Below are positions 49,359 to 57,385 of a stretch of DNA of 64,000 nt, in pieces; position 1 is the first letter of the stretch; each line of letters opens with the position of its first letter. The notes under the pieces are model-generated. The model made no database searches. It saw only the letters and a program-made list of their open reading frames with translations, and had not been told where the DNA came from. Position numbers and translations under genes: made by a program. Source of the stretch: Hymenobacter artigasi (GTDB taxonomy: Bacteria; Bacteroidota; Bacteroidia; Cytophagales; Hymenobacteraceae); the NCBI RefSeq assembly GCF_012275535.1, contig NZ_JAAVTK010000007.1, positions 220,941 to 284,940 of the forward strand, written 5' to 3'.

Positions 49359-50699
49359 ATGAAAAAAAACGACTACTCTATCTTGGATTTATCGGTTTGC
49401 CGCCTGCTTTTGCTGCTGTGGCTGTTGAGCACGCTGGGAGAAACGGCCTCGGCGCTGGCCCGGCCCGTAGGGGTGCTGGTTGACTATTGCTTTACCACGC
49501 CCGACTACGCTGTGCTGGCCGAAACGGTGGGGCCGAATGTGAACTTCACGTTTCACCCCCTGGGGGCCACGGCGGGCGGCAATCTGGCCATTCTCTACCT
49601 CCGCGAGGGCCCTGCGGGGGCTTACCCGGGCTACACGATGACGAAAAATGCGGCCGGCGACTTCACCTTCAGCAAAGCCGTTGCGGGGGGCGTGGTGACG
49701 AGCCTGTACTTTACCTACGAGGTGGGGCCCGGCGGCCCGCAGCGCAATACTGCCGCCACGCCGCACAGTTACACCGTAGGCACGGTGTGCGCCGTATCGT
49801 CGAGCAACGTGCCGCCCACGGTTAGCCTCACCGCACCCGCGGCTTCGAGCGTTTTCGCCGCGCCGGTCACCATTACCCTCACGGCTAATGCCGCTGATTC
49901 GGATGGCAGCATCGCCAAGGTAGAGTTCTATCAGGGCACTACTTTGCTGGGCCAGGACCTCACGGCTCCTTACGCTTATACCTGGACGGGCGTGGCCGGC
50001 GATGCCTATTCGCTCACGGCCAAGGCTACTGATAACGGCAATGCCAGCACCACTTCGGTGGCGGTGGCCATCCTTGTGCAAAGCCCGGACGGCTACTGCT
50101 CCACCCGGCCCGACTATTCCTACTCGGCCGTGACGACCGGCGGCAACGTGGCCTTCACGTTCCATCCGCGCGGAGCCACGGCGGGCGGCAATCTAGCCAT
50201 TGTGTTCATCCGCGAAGGCTCAATAGGGGCATACCCGGGCTACACCATGGTTAAGAACGCAGCCGGCGACTTCACCTTCAGCAAAGCCATTGCCAGCGGC
50301 ACCGTTACGAGCGTGTATTTCACCTACGAAATCGGCCCGGGCGGCGCGCAGCAAACCTCCCTCACCGACCCGCATATCTACACCGTAGGCACCAGCTGCC
50401 GCACGGCCACGGCCACCGCCACTCAGCCCGCGTCCCTCACAACAGCACTGAGCATTTCCCCTAATCCGGCCCCGGGCCGCGCCGTGCTCACCTTTGCGCC
50501 GGGGCCGGCTTCCGCCTTTGTGGCAACGCTTTACGACCTGCGCGGGGCACGGGTGAAAACCATCGCAACGGGTACTGCTGAGGCAGGCAAGGCGTTAGCG
50601 CTGCCGCTCGGCACCGAAGACCTGGCTAATGGCATTTACCTGGTGAAGCTGCAAACCAGCTACGGCGTTGCCACGGCGCGCCTGGTGGTGAGCCGCTAA
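49359..50699 (+). CDS. T9SS-secreted protein with duplicated domain around an Ig-like module
   Basis: 446 residues from ATG 49359 (MKKNDYSILDLSVCRLLLLL); the frame extends to 49092 but without a signal. A signal segment ends ASALA. Residues about 40-145 and 245-350 are two copies of one domain (YCFTTPDYAVLAETV versus YCSTRPDYSYSAVTT, both with GATAGGNLAI, GAYPGYTM, KNAAGDFTFSKA and YFTYE-x-GPGG). Between them is an Ig-like domain (VSLTAPAASSVFAAPVTITL). The C-terminal 80 residues (LSISPNPAPGRAVLTF, LYDLRGARVKTIATG, GIYLVKLQT) are a type A T9SS sorting domain. The repeated domain may bind glucan-like polymers, by loose resemblance to CBM56. It splits the radical SAM/DUF4130 pair. Confidence 0.85.
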   Translation: MKKNDYSILDLSVCRLLLLLWLLSTLGETASALARPVGVLVDYCFTTPDYAVLAETVGPNVNFTFHPLGATAGGNLAILYLREGPAGAYPGYTMTKNAAGDFTFSKAVAGGVVTSLYFTYEVGPGGPQRNTAATPHSYTVGTVCAVSSSNVPPTVSLTAPAASSVFAAPVTITLTANAADSDGSIAKVEFYQGTTLLGQDLTAPYAYTWTGVAGDAYSLTAKATDNGNASTTSVAVAILVQSPDGYCSTRPDYSYSAVTTGGNVAFTFHPRGATAGGNLAIVFIREGSIGAYPGYTMVKNAAGDFTFSKAIASGTVTSVYFTYEIGPGGAQQTSLTDPHIYTVGTSCRTATATATQPASLTTALSISPNPAPGRAVLTFAPGPASAFVATLYDLRGARVKTIATGTAEAGKALALPLGTEDLANGIYLVKLQTSYGVATARLVVSR

Positions 50700-50706
50700 G
50701 GTTGGC

Positions 50707-50749
50707 CGGGGTGCTGACCAGGACGCTATCCGTCCCGGCCAGCACCCCG
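50707..50749. terminator. Hairpin after the T9SS protein gene
   Basis: CGGGGTGCTGACCAGGAC (50707-50724) pairs with GTCCCGGCCAGCACCCCG (50732-50749) with two mismatches, eight bases past the stop. There is no T-run, so it is at best a partial terminator. Confidence 0.5.
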
Positions 50750-50805
50750 AACCAGCGGGGCCGGCGTGCGTACCTGGTATTTATTCGCCACATTGATTTG
50801 CTTGT

Positions 50806-51738
50806 ATGAAACCGATTCGTCGCCCGGCGTCGCTGGTGGGAGGCGCTGCCCGCAGCCGCCCGGCCCCCGCGCTCACCGCTACGCCGCTGGACTACACCTA
50901 CGACGGCACCTTTGAGGGGCTGCTCACGGTGCTGTTCAGCATCTACGAAAGCAAGTCGCCGCCCAACAGCATTCAGCCCGAAGCCACGGCCCAGAGTGGC
51001 CTGTTTGCCCAGCCCGCCCACCGCGAAACCGATGAAGCCCGCGCTACCCGGGTGTGGGAGGGGCTGCTGAAAACGATGGACGCCGAAGCCCGCGCCCGCC
51101 TCTACCACGTTTTTCTGAGCGAGGATGCCGACCGGGAGCTGCTGGTTTTTCGCTACGTCGATTTGGCCCTGCGCTCGCCGGTTGATGTGGCCGAGAACTA
51201 CGCCAACGCCGACGTGCGCCGCGTGCAGCGCCTGGCCCAGATGATGTTTCGCGAAAAGCACCGCATGGAGGCCTTCGTGCGCTTCGAGAAAACCAGCGAC
51301 GAGCTGTTCCACGCCACCATCGAGCCGGATATGGACGTGCTGCCGCTCATCGCCGCGCATTTCACCAAGCGCTACGCCGACCAGCGCTGGCTGATTTATG
51401 ACCGCCGCCGCCACTACGGGCTGTACTACGACCTCACGCGCACCGACATTGTGCAGTTTGAAAACCCCACGGGGCAGAAATCAACCGATATTTCCGCTAC
51501 CGTACTTGATGAGCGGGAGCCGTTGTTCAAGCACCTTTGGCAGACGTATTTCGACCACGTCAACATCCCCGAGCGCAAAAACCTGAAGCTGCACCGCCGC
51601 CACATGCCGCTGCGCTACTGGAAATACCTCAGCGAAAAGCAGCCCCGCGAAGTGCGCTTCGAGCCCATCAAAAACAAGCAGGTGATTGTGGGCAAGGAGG
51701 TGTCGGCGGGCCAAAAGCTGCTGCCGCCGCCGCAGTAA
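50806..51738 (+). CDS. DUF4130/TIGR03915-type DNA-metabolism protein, partner of the radical SAM protein
   Basis: 310 residues. After a 28-residue basic extension, the family starts at YTYDGTFEGLLTVLFSIYES. Then come TDEARATRVWEGLLKTMD, VQRLAQMMFREKHRMEAFVR, IEPDMDVLPLIAAHFTKRYA, WLIYDRRRHYGLYYD, LFKHLWQTYFDHVNIPERKN and HRRHMPLRYWKYLSEK, all typical. In other genomes this gene is adjacent to the TIGR03916 radical SAM gene and is sometimes fused to or next to a uracil-DNA glycosylase. It is thought to act on DNA but the activity is unknown. Here 2.3 kb separates the two. It ends just before an inverted repeat. Confidence 0.9.
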   Translation: MKPIRRPASLVGGAARSRPAPALTATPLDYTYDGTFEGLLTVLFSIYESKSPPNSIQPEATAQSGLFAQPAHRETDEARATRVWEGLLKTMDAEARARLYHVFLSEDADRELLVFRYVDLALRSPVDVAENYANADVRRVQRLAQMMFREKHRMEAFVRFEKTSDELFHATIEPDMDVLPLIAAHFTKRYADQRWLIYDRRRHYGLYYDLTRTDIVQFENPTGQKSTDISATVLDEREPLFKHLWQTYFDHVNIPERKNLKLHRRHMPLRYWKYLSEKQPREVRFEPIKNKQVIVGKEVSAGQKLLPPPQ

Positions 51739-51740
51739 GA

Positions 51741-51819
51741 CCTTGTAGCACATGCTTTAGCTTGTGCATTGTGCCGAATGTCGTTCAGCGCCGCACAGGC
51801 TAACGCATGTGCTACAAGG
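51741..51819. repeat. Inverted repeat, CCTTGTAGCACATGC family
   Basis: CCTTGTAGCACATGCTTTAG with CTTGTGC (51741-51767) is mirrored with two mismatches at 51793-51819, with a 25-base loop. It starts three bases past the DUF4130 stop. A related wording (GTAAGCTTTAGCTTGCCG) is at about 63872. Confidence 0.9.
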
Positions 51820-51858
51820 CGGCTGGGCCTAACTTGCGGGCTAATCCGAGTTTTAGCC

Positions 51859-52722
51859 ATGAGTACGACACTGGTTTTTGGAGCCTCCGGGCAATTGGGG
51901 CAGTGCCTGGCGCACGTAGCCCGCGAGCGTGGCACAACAGGTCTGCTGTTTTTGGCCGAGGCGCAGGCCAACATCCTCAACCCCGAGGGCCTGGCCACGC
52001 TATTTGCCGAGCAACGCCCGGCCTACGTCATCAACTGCGCCGCCTACACGGCCGTGGACAAAGCCGAGGACGAGGTAGACCTGGCCCGTAAAATCAACCG
52101 CGACGGCGTGGAAAACCTGGCCCGCCTCTGCGCGGAGCACGGCACCACGCTCATCCAGATTTCCACCGATTTCGTGTTTGCCGGCGGGGGCAACCAGCCC
52201 CTTACCGAAACCGACGAAACCGCGCCGCTGGGCATCTATGGCCTCACCAAGCTGGAAGGCGAGCAGGTGATTCCGACCATCACCGAGCAATACTTCACGC
52301 TGCGCACCAGCTGGCTGTATTCGGAATTTGCCGGCAACTTCGTGAAAACCATGCAGAAGCTGGGCCGCGAGCGCGACGAGCTGCGCGTGATTTGGGACCA
52401 GGTGGGCACACCCACCTACGCCATCGACCTGGCAGGGGTCATCCTCGGCCTCATCGAGAGCGGCAGCACGGCCTACGGCCTCTACCACTACAGCAACGAG
52501 GGCCTGACTTCGTGGTACGATTTCGCCACGGCCATTTTTGAGCTCAGCGGAATTGCGGTGAAAACCACGCCCATCCGCACCGCCGAATACCCCACCAAAG
52601 CCACCCGCCCGCCGTTTTCGGTGATGGATAAGACTAAGATTAAGACCCAGCTGGGCGTAGCCATTCCGCACTGGCGCGAGAGCCTGAAAACCTGCGTGGA
52701 GCGGCTGGCGGCGGCTGAATAG
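51859..52722 (+). CDS. rfbD: dTDP-4-dehydrorhamnose reductase
   Basis: 287 residues from ATG 51859. The NADP(H) loop is FGASGQLG. CAAYTAVDKAEDE, STDFVFAGG, and the catalytic Tyr-x-x-x-Lys in GIYGLTKLEGE follow, with RTSWLYSEFAGNF and VWDQVGTPTYA-like (IWDQVGTPTYA) substrate residues. It reduces dTDP-4-dehydro-L-rhamnose to dTDP-L-rhamnose for cell-surface polysaccharides. The three other rhamnose genes (rfbA, rfbB, rfbC) are not here. It is followed by a very strong hairpin shared with the convergent MFS gene. Confidence 0.93.
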   Translation: MSTTLVFGASGQLGQCLAHVARERGTTGLLFLAEAQANILNPEGLATLFAEQRPAYVINCAAYTAVDKAEDEVDLARKINRDGVENLARLCAEHGTTLIQISTDFVFAGGGNQPLTETDETAPLGIYGLTKLEGEQVIPTITEQYFTLRTSWLYSEFAGNFVKTMQKLGRERDELRVIWDQVGTPTYAIDLAGVILGLIESGSTAYGLYHYSNEGLTSWYDFATAIFELSGIAVKTTPIRTAEYPTKATRPPFSVMDKTKIKTQLGVAIPHWRESLKTCVERLAAAE

Positions 52723-52741
52723 CCTGCTGCATTAAGCCAAG

Positions 52742-52801
52742 AAACCCGCTGCCGCAAACCCGCGCCGAATAGTCGGCGCAGGCTTGCGGCAGCGGGTTTT
52801 T
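52742..52801. terminator. Strong bidirectional terminator
   Basis: AAACCCGCTGCCGCAAACCC and CGCGCCGA pair with the reverse complement ending GCGGGTTTTT at 52801. The stem is about 28 bases with small mismatches, lying between two convergent genes. Confidence 0.92.
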
Positions 52802-52811
52802 CAACTATAGC

Positions 52812-54053
52812 TTACTGAGCGCTGGTGACTGAAGCAGCGGCTGAGTTGCGCCCGTAGAAGCGGCTTACCAGGTAAGCGGCCCCGGTGAATGCACCGCCCA
52901 GCATGCACACGCCGGCCCAGCCGCCGTGCACCCAGGCCAGCCCACCGGCCACCGAGCCGAGGGAACCGCCCGTGAAATAGCCGGTCATGTACACGGTGTT
53001 GAGGCGGCTGCGGGCCTCGGGCACCAGGGAGAACACCTTGGTCTGGTTGGAGATGTGAACCGACTGCACGCCCACATCCAGTAGGATGACGCCCAGCACC
53101 AGCCCGGCCAGGTGGAAGCCGGTGAGGCCCATCAGCACGTAGGCGGCCAGTGCCAGCAGGATGCCTACGCCGATGGTGAAGTCCGGCCCGCGTGTGTCGG
53201 CTACTTTGCCGGCCAGCGGCGCGGCTAAGGCTCCCATTGCCCCAATCAGCCCAAAAAAGCCTACTACATCGCTGCCGTACTGGTAGGCCGGGCCTTCCAG
53301 AAAAAACGTGAGGGTGGTCCAGAATACGCTGAAGGCCGCAAACAGCAGCCCGCCCACCAGCGCCGAGCGGCGCAGGGCCGGCAGGGTGCTCGTCAGGGTC
53401 AGGAGCGACTTCATCAGCGAGCCGTAGGAGCCCGCGAAATTTGGCTGGTCGCGGGGCAGCCGCCAGGCCAGCAGGCCCAGCAGGGCCAGCATCAGCCCGG
53501 CCGCTATCTCAAACATGGCCCGCCAGCCCAGGTGCGCGCCCACGTAGCCGCTGAGCGTGCGCGAGGCCAGAATGCCAATCAGCAGCCCGCTCATGATGCG
53601 GCCCACGATGCGGCCCCGGTCGGCCTCGGGGGCCAGGTGGGCGGCCATGGGCAGCAGCAGCTGCGGCACCGCCGAGCAGATGCCCAACAGGATGCTGGCC
53701 CCCGCCAGCAGCGCAAAGCTGGGCGCAAATGCTGCCAGTCCCAGGCAGGCCGCCGCGCCCAGCAGCATAATCAGTATCAGGCGCTTGCGCTCCAGCATGT
53801 CGCCCAGCGGCACCACAAACAGCATGCCCAGCGTGTAGCCCACCTGCGTGGCCGTGGCCACCAGGCTGGCGCTGCTGTCGCTCAGGTGAAAGGTGCGGCC
53901 GATGGCGGCCAGCAGTGGCTGGTTGTAGTAGATGTTGGCCACCACCAGCCCGCAGGTGAGGGCCATGAGCCAGACGAGGGCACCGTCGAGCCGGCGAAGG
54001 GGTAGGGGAGGCGAAACTGCCGCAGGGGCGGGTTCGGTAAGCAATTCTGACAT
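52812..54053 (-). CDS. MFS transporter, 12 transmembrane helices
   Basis: 413 residues. The N-terminus is a Pro-rich cytoplasmic tail, then twelve hydrophobic segments. The motif-A like loop GDMLERKRLI lies after helix 2, and SGLLIGILASRTLSGYVGAH resembles motif C (antiporter-type, Gly-rich). The middle has a typical cytoplasmic loop (RLPRDQPNFAG). It resembles drug or sugar efflux proteins of the DHA1/YnfM type. The direction and substrate are not determined. It is divergent from the Gre-like gene, with 121 bases between the starts. Confidence 0.9.
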   Translation of the reverse strand: MSELLTEPAPAAVSPPLPLRRLDGALVWLMALTCGLVVANIYYNQPLLAAIGRTFHLSDSSASLVATATQVGYTLGMLFVVPLGDMLERKRLILIMLLGAAACLGLAAFAPSFALLAGASILLGICSAVPQLLLPMAAHLAPEADRGRIVGRIMSGLLIGILASRTLSGYVGAHLGWRAMFEIAAGLMLALLGLLAWRLPRDQPNFAGSYGSLMKSLLTLTSTLPALRRSALVGGLLFAAFSVFWTTLTFFLEGPAYQYGSDVVGFFGLIGAMGALAAPLAGKVADTRGPDFTIGVGILLALAAYVLMGLTGFHLAGLVLGVILLDVGVQSVHISNQTKVFSLVPEARSRLNTVYMTGYFTGGSLGSVAGGLAWVHGGWAGVCMLGGAFTGAAYLVSRFYGRNSAAASVTSAQ

Positions 54054-54174
54054 TTAAATAGCGCGAACGAATCGGGATAGGATGGCGGCGAAATAGCGTT
54101 GGGTAACCGCCAACCGGCCCCGATAGTTGCACCGCGCCCGCGCAACCTGCCCGCCGCCCCTGCGTTTGCCCAGC

Positions 54175-54699
54175 ATGAGCCGAGGATTTACCAAGGAAGA
54201 CGACGCGCAGACGCCGCCCATTATTCCGCCCCGGGCGGCCCTGCCGCCGGGCACGCCCAACTACGTCACGCCCGCCGGCCTGGCGCTGCTCCGTGCTGAG
54301 TTGGCTACCCTGGAAGCCGAGCGCGCCCAGGCCGAAGCCAACCACGACAACGACACCGACCGCACCCACCGCCTCTCGCTCTACAACGGCCGGCTGGCCC
54401 AGCTGCTGGAACGCATCGGCAGCGCCAAAGTAGTAGACCCCACCGGCCAGCCGCCCAAAGAAGTGCGCTTCGGGGCTACCGTCGCGCTGTGCACCCTGAG
54501 CGGCGGCAAGGTGGGTTTCGAGCGAAAATTCACCATCGTAGGCGTGGATGAGGCCGATGTGGCGCTGGGCAAAGTGGCCTTTGTGGCACCCATTGCCCGG
54601 GCCGTGCAGGGCGCAAAGCTCCGGCAGCGGGTGCCGCTGAAGCTCGGGCCGCAGGAGGAAATAGTGGAGGTAACCGCCATTCAGTATCCGAATGCGTAA
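54175..54699 (+). CDS. GreA/GreB-family transcription elongation factor
   Basis: 174 residues from ATG 54175. It has an N-terminal coiled coil (YVTPAGLALLRAELATLEAE, ending LARLLERIGSAKVVDP-like) and a C-terminal FKBP-like domain (VRFGATVALCTLSGGKVGFE, TIVGVDEADVALGKVAFVAP and IARAVQGAKLRQRVPLKLGP). Compared with classic GreA the coiled-coil tip lacks the paired acidic residues in their usual DSE/EYE form, and the N-terminal tail is long. It probably helps backtracked RNA polymerase or acts on the secondary channel in another way. Confidence 0.85.
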   Translation: MSRGFTKEDDAQTPPIIPPRAALPPGTPNYVTPAGLALLRAELATLEAERAQAEANHDNDTDRTHRLSLYNGRLAQLLERIGSAKVVDPTGQPPKEVRFGATVALCTLSGGKVGFERKFTIVGVDEADVALGKVAFVAPIARAVQGAKLRQRVPLKLGPQEEIVEVTAIQYPNA

Positions 54700-54744
54700 T
54701 TTTCACCGTTCCGGCCGGTTTAGCTGGCAGGTTTTTACAAGCGT

Positions 54745-55671
54745 ATGATAATTTATAAATCGACTGACTGGTGGGAGGCCCTGCGCCACCTGAGCTCCTC
54801 CGAGGTAATCCGGCTGCTCCTGAAAAGGGTGTTGTTCGTGGGCCTCTACGCCAGCCTGATAACGGCCGGGGCCAACCGGTTCGAGCGGCTGCACACGCCC
54901 ATCGACCGGGAGTTTTTCACCTTTCTGGGCATCATGCTCAGCCTGCTGATGGCTTTTCGGACCAACACGGCCTACGACCGGTTCTACGAAGGCCGCCGCG
55001 TGTGGGGCCAGCTCGTGAACAACTGCCGCAACCTGGCCATCGTGGTTGGTGCCCGCCTGCCGGCCGACGATATTGCCACCCGCACCTACTTCGCCCGGCT
55101 GCTCTCCAACTTCCCCATCGCCCTCGATGGCCACCTGCGCCACGGCGTGCGGTTCGAGAAGCTGGAAGACGCGACGCCCGGCTTCGTCGAGGAACTGGAG
55201 CGGGTTGACCACGTGCCCGCCCGCATCGCCGCCCAGATTCAGGAGTTTTTCGAGCAGCTGCTGCATCAGGGCGTCATTCTGCCCGAGCACCTCATCACCT
55301 TCCAGCGGCACCACGAAACCCTGCTCGATGTGGCGGGCGTCTGCGAGCGCATCAAGGGCACGCCTATTCCATTCTCGTACAGCTACTTCATTAAGGGTTT
55401 TATCTCGGTTTTTATTCTGATAATGCCCTTCAACCTGCTCGATACCTACCAGTGGCTCACGGTGCCCATCACCATGTTTGGGGCCTATGCCCTGCTGGGC
55501 GTGGAGATGATTGGCGACGAGATTGAAGACCCCTTCGGTAAGGACAGTAACGACTTGCCGCTCACCCAAATTTCCAACCGCATCCGTGCCAATGTGCACG
55601 AAATCATGCGAGTGGAGCTGGATAAAGAAGTGCGCGAGCTGGCCGACATGCCGTATAGCGTGGTATTCTAA
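54745..55671 (+). CDS. Bestrophin-family ion channel
   Basis: 308 residues. Membrane helices at about residues 25-45 and 60-80 (VLFVGLYASLITAG, FFTFLGIMLSLLMAF) are followed by RTNTAYDRFYEGRRVWGQLV, the bestrophin signature. A long helical cytoplasmic part comes next, then the second membrane pair (SYFIKGFISVFILIMPFNLL, WLTVPITMFGAYALLGVEMI) with GDEIEDPFGKDSNDLPL, the family's calcium-clasp-like acidic segment. Bacterial homologues form pentameric cation channels. A monocistronic unit. Confidence 0.93.
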   Translation: MIIYKSTDWWEALRHLSSSEVIRLLLKRVLFVGLYASLITAGANRFERLHTPIDREFFTFLGIMLSLLMAFRTNTAYDRFYEGRRVWGQLVNNCRNLAIVVGARLPADDIATRTYFARLLSNFPIALDGHLRHGVRFEKLEDATPGFVEELERVDHVPARIAAQIQEFFEQLLHQGVILPEHLITFQRHHETLLDVAGVCERIKGTPIPFSYSYFIKGFISVFILIMPFNLLDTYQWLTVPITMFGAYALLGVEMIGDEIEDPFGKDSNDLPLTQISNRIRANVHEIMRVELDKEVRELADMPYSVVF

Positions 55672-55760
55672 AGTACCCTGGCCGCTGCGAGCCCGCGCGT
55701 GGGAATGGAAGCGAGTTGTTCAGCCGTACGGACCCGCAGCGGCCAAGCTCCGCTCAGTCC

Positions 55761-56456
55761 CTACTTGCCGAAATACGGAAACTGGTCCCGCATATTGTGC
55801 ACCAGCTCCTTAGCCAGCGCAACCGGGCTCACGCTGGGCTTGCCGCCCAGCTCGTGGTCGAACTGCCATGCCAGCTGGCCGTTCTGGGTATCATAAATAT
55901 CGAGGTAAGTACGTACCGTATTGTCGGCCATTGGGTTGGCGCCGTTGTTGCTGAGCAAGAACACGGCGATGCTGACGCCACCGGGCAGCAGCTGGCGCAT
56001 TTCGGTTCGCCCCGTGAGCAGGGCATCGACGCCGAGAGCGGCGCGCAGCTCGGCCATGGTGCGGGTGGGCAGGCTTTCGTAGCTAATGCCCGCCCGGGCC
56101 AGGCGCTGATTGGTTTCGGCCGGGTTCTGGAAGGCGACGGTGGTGGGGTGCTGCACCTGTTCGCGCATCAGCTCGGCTTGCAGGGCGGCCTGCAGCTGGT
56201 AGCCCATTTGCTGGCGCTCGGCCCGCAGCCCGCTTTCGAGGGTGCTGCCGAGCGAGCGGGTGCTGTCGGCCCACGCCCCGGCGTGCACTACCACATCGCG
56301 CAGCCGCTCCAGGTCTACGGCGAAGGGCAGAATGGCCACCGTGCGGTGCGCCGCCAGCGCGGCCGGGGCCAGCGTCTGGCCCTGGAAGCTGCGCCGGGCG
56401 CACCCGGGCAGCAGCAGGCTGAGGGCCAGTAACAAGCTAGGGAGAAGGAGCCGCAT
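55761..56456 (-). CDS. Lipoprotein of unknown function (possible CsgG/GNA1162-like)
   Basis: 231 residues. MRLLLPSLLLALSLLLPGCA is a lipoprotein signal with Cys19. The body starts HRTVAILPFAVDLERLRDVV, then LGSTLESGLRAERQQMGYQL and ELRAALGVDALLTGRTEMRQ, a pattern (nucleation of 'AILPF' then 'GVDALLTG') seen in lipoproteins of the GNA1162/CsgG-like class. The C-terminal half has VRTYLDIYDTQNGQLAWQFD. It may form part of an outer-membrane secretion or stress complex, but this is inferred from the pattern alone. Confidence 0.7.
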   Translation of the reverse strand: MRLLLPSLLLALSLLLPGCARRSFQGQTLAPAALAAHRTVAILPFAVDLERLRDVVVHAGAWADSTRSLGSTLESGLRAERQQMGYQLQAALQAELMREQVQHPTTVAFQNPAETNQRLARAGISYESLPTRTMAELRAALGVDALLTGRTEMRQLLPGGVSIAVFLLSNNGANPMADNTVRTYLDIYDTQNGQLAWQFDHELGGKPSVSPVALAKELVHNMRDQFPYFGK

Positions 56457-56639
56457 AGTCGAAGGGATTGGCTGTCTGCGTGCCGGCGGGCCTGGAGCAG
56501 CAAGAAAAAGAACTGGCTGATTTGCCAGGCAGCGCAGCGCGAACCGAAAAATTCGCCCTACGCTGCTCCGACGTGCAAACTACTCCTGATAGCGTAGTCG
56601 CGGCGAACCCGCACGGGGGCAACAAGCAAAGCAACTGGG

Positions 56640-57329
56640 CTACAGCCGAACGCCAATACCCACGGCCAGGTCGGTCACGCGGTATTCGGTTCGCTCCACC
56701 ACCGCACGGTCGTCGCGCCGGCTGATGGCTTCTACATCGGGCAGGGTGGTGTTGTAGGGCGCAAACGATGCCCGGACCGACACCAGCAGGTTGCCGTGAA
56801 GGTAGCACAGCTCCGGTTGCACGTAGGAGTAGCTGTACCCGTTTTTCGATACGTTCACCATTTGGCCGATGCTGATGCCGGGCAGCAGCTGGCCGGCCGT
56901 TCCCAGCCCCAGGGCCGCATGCAGGCCGGCATCGATGCGCACGCGGGTTAGCAGGCGCACCACGTGCTCGCCCTGACTGGTGCGGAACGGGGCCCCCGTT
57001 AAGGTAGTGGTGGTGGTGATATCGAGCTGCTGCAAATCGAGCCCCATGCTGCCCGACGCGGCCAGATGCTTCGACCAGTACCGGAAGGCCTTCACATCAG
57101 CAAAGGCCGCGTAGGTGTTGTCGACCTGGAAACTACGGTAATAATCAGATGGATATCCCCCGGGCGTTAGAGCGTTCGTGCTCTGGACGGTGTTGCGGAA
57201 CAGGCTGGTCTTTGGGCCGGCTTCGGCGAAGAATTGCCATTTTGGCGTCTCTGGCACCGGGGCTACCTGGGCAGCAGCAGTAGAGGCCAGCGCGCAGCCG
57301 CTGAGCAGGAGAAAAAGCTTGGGAAACAT
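56640..57329 (-). CDS. Outer-membrane beta-barrel-type protein of unknown function
   Basis: 229 residues from the ATG at 57327-57329; an ATG 17 codons upstream gives an unlikely start before the signal. The signal ends STAAAQ. The mature part begins PKWQFFAEAGPKTSLFRNTV, with later strands LHAALGLGTAGQLLPGISIG and SYSYVQPELCYLHGNLLVSV, and ends TDLAVGIGVRL. The aromatic and alternating pattern suggests a small barrel. No family is recognised. The 183-base gap to the next leftward gene shows nothing. Confidence 0.7.
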   Translation of the reverse strand: MFPKLFLLLSGCALASTAAAQVAPVPETPKWQFFAEAGPKTSLFRNTVQSTNALTPGGYPSDYYRSFQVDNTYAAFADVKAFRYWSKHLAASGSMGLDLQQLDITTTTTLTGAPFRTSQGEHVVRLLTRVRIDAGLHAALGLGTAGQLLPGISIGQMVNVSKNGYSYSYVQPELCYLHGNLLVSVRASFAPYNTTLPDVEAISRRDDRAVVERTEYRVTDLAVGIGVRL

Positions 57330-57385
57330 ATGCAGGAAAGGAAACGAGGGTGAGTAGAGAATAACGAAAGCACCGTGCACGGCCG

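Noticed and set aside
139..51819. Whether the repeated palindromes form a CRISPR array
   Set aside because: Units are not directly repeated with equal spacers, and no cas genes are present.
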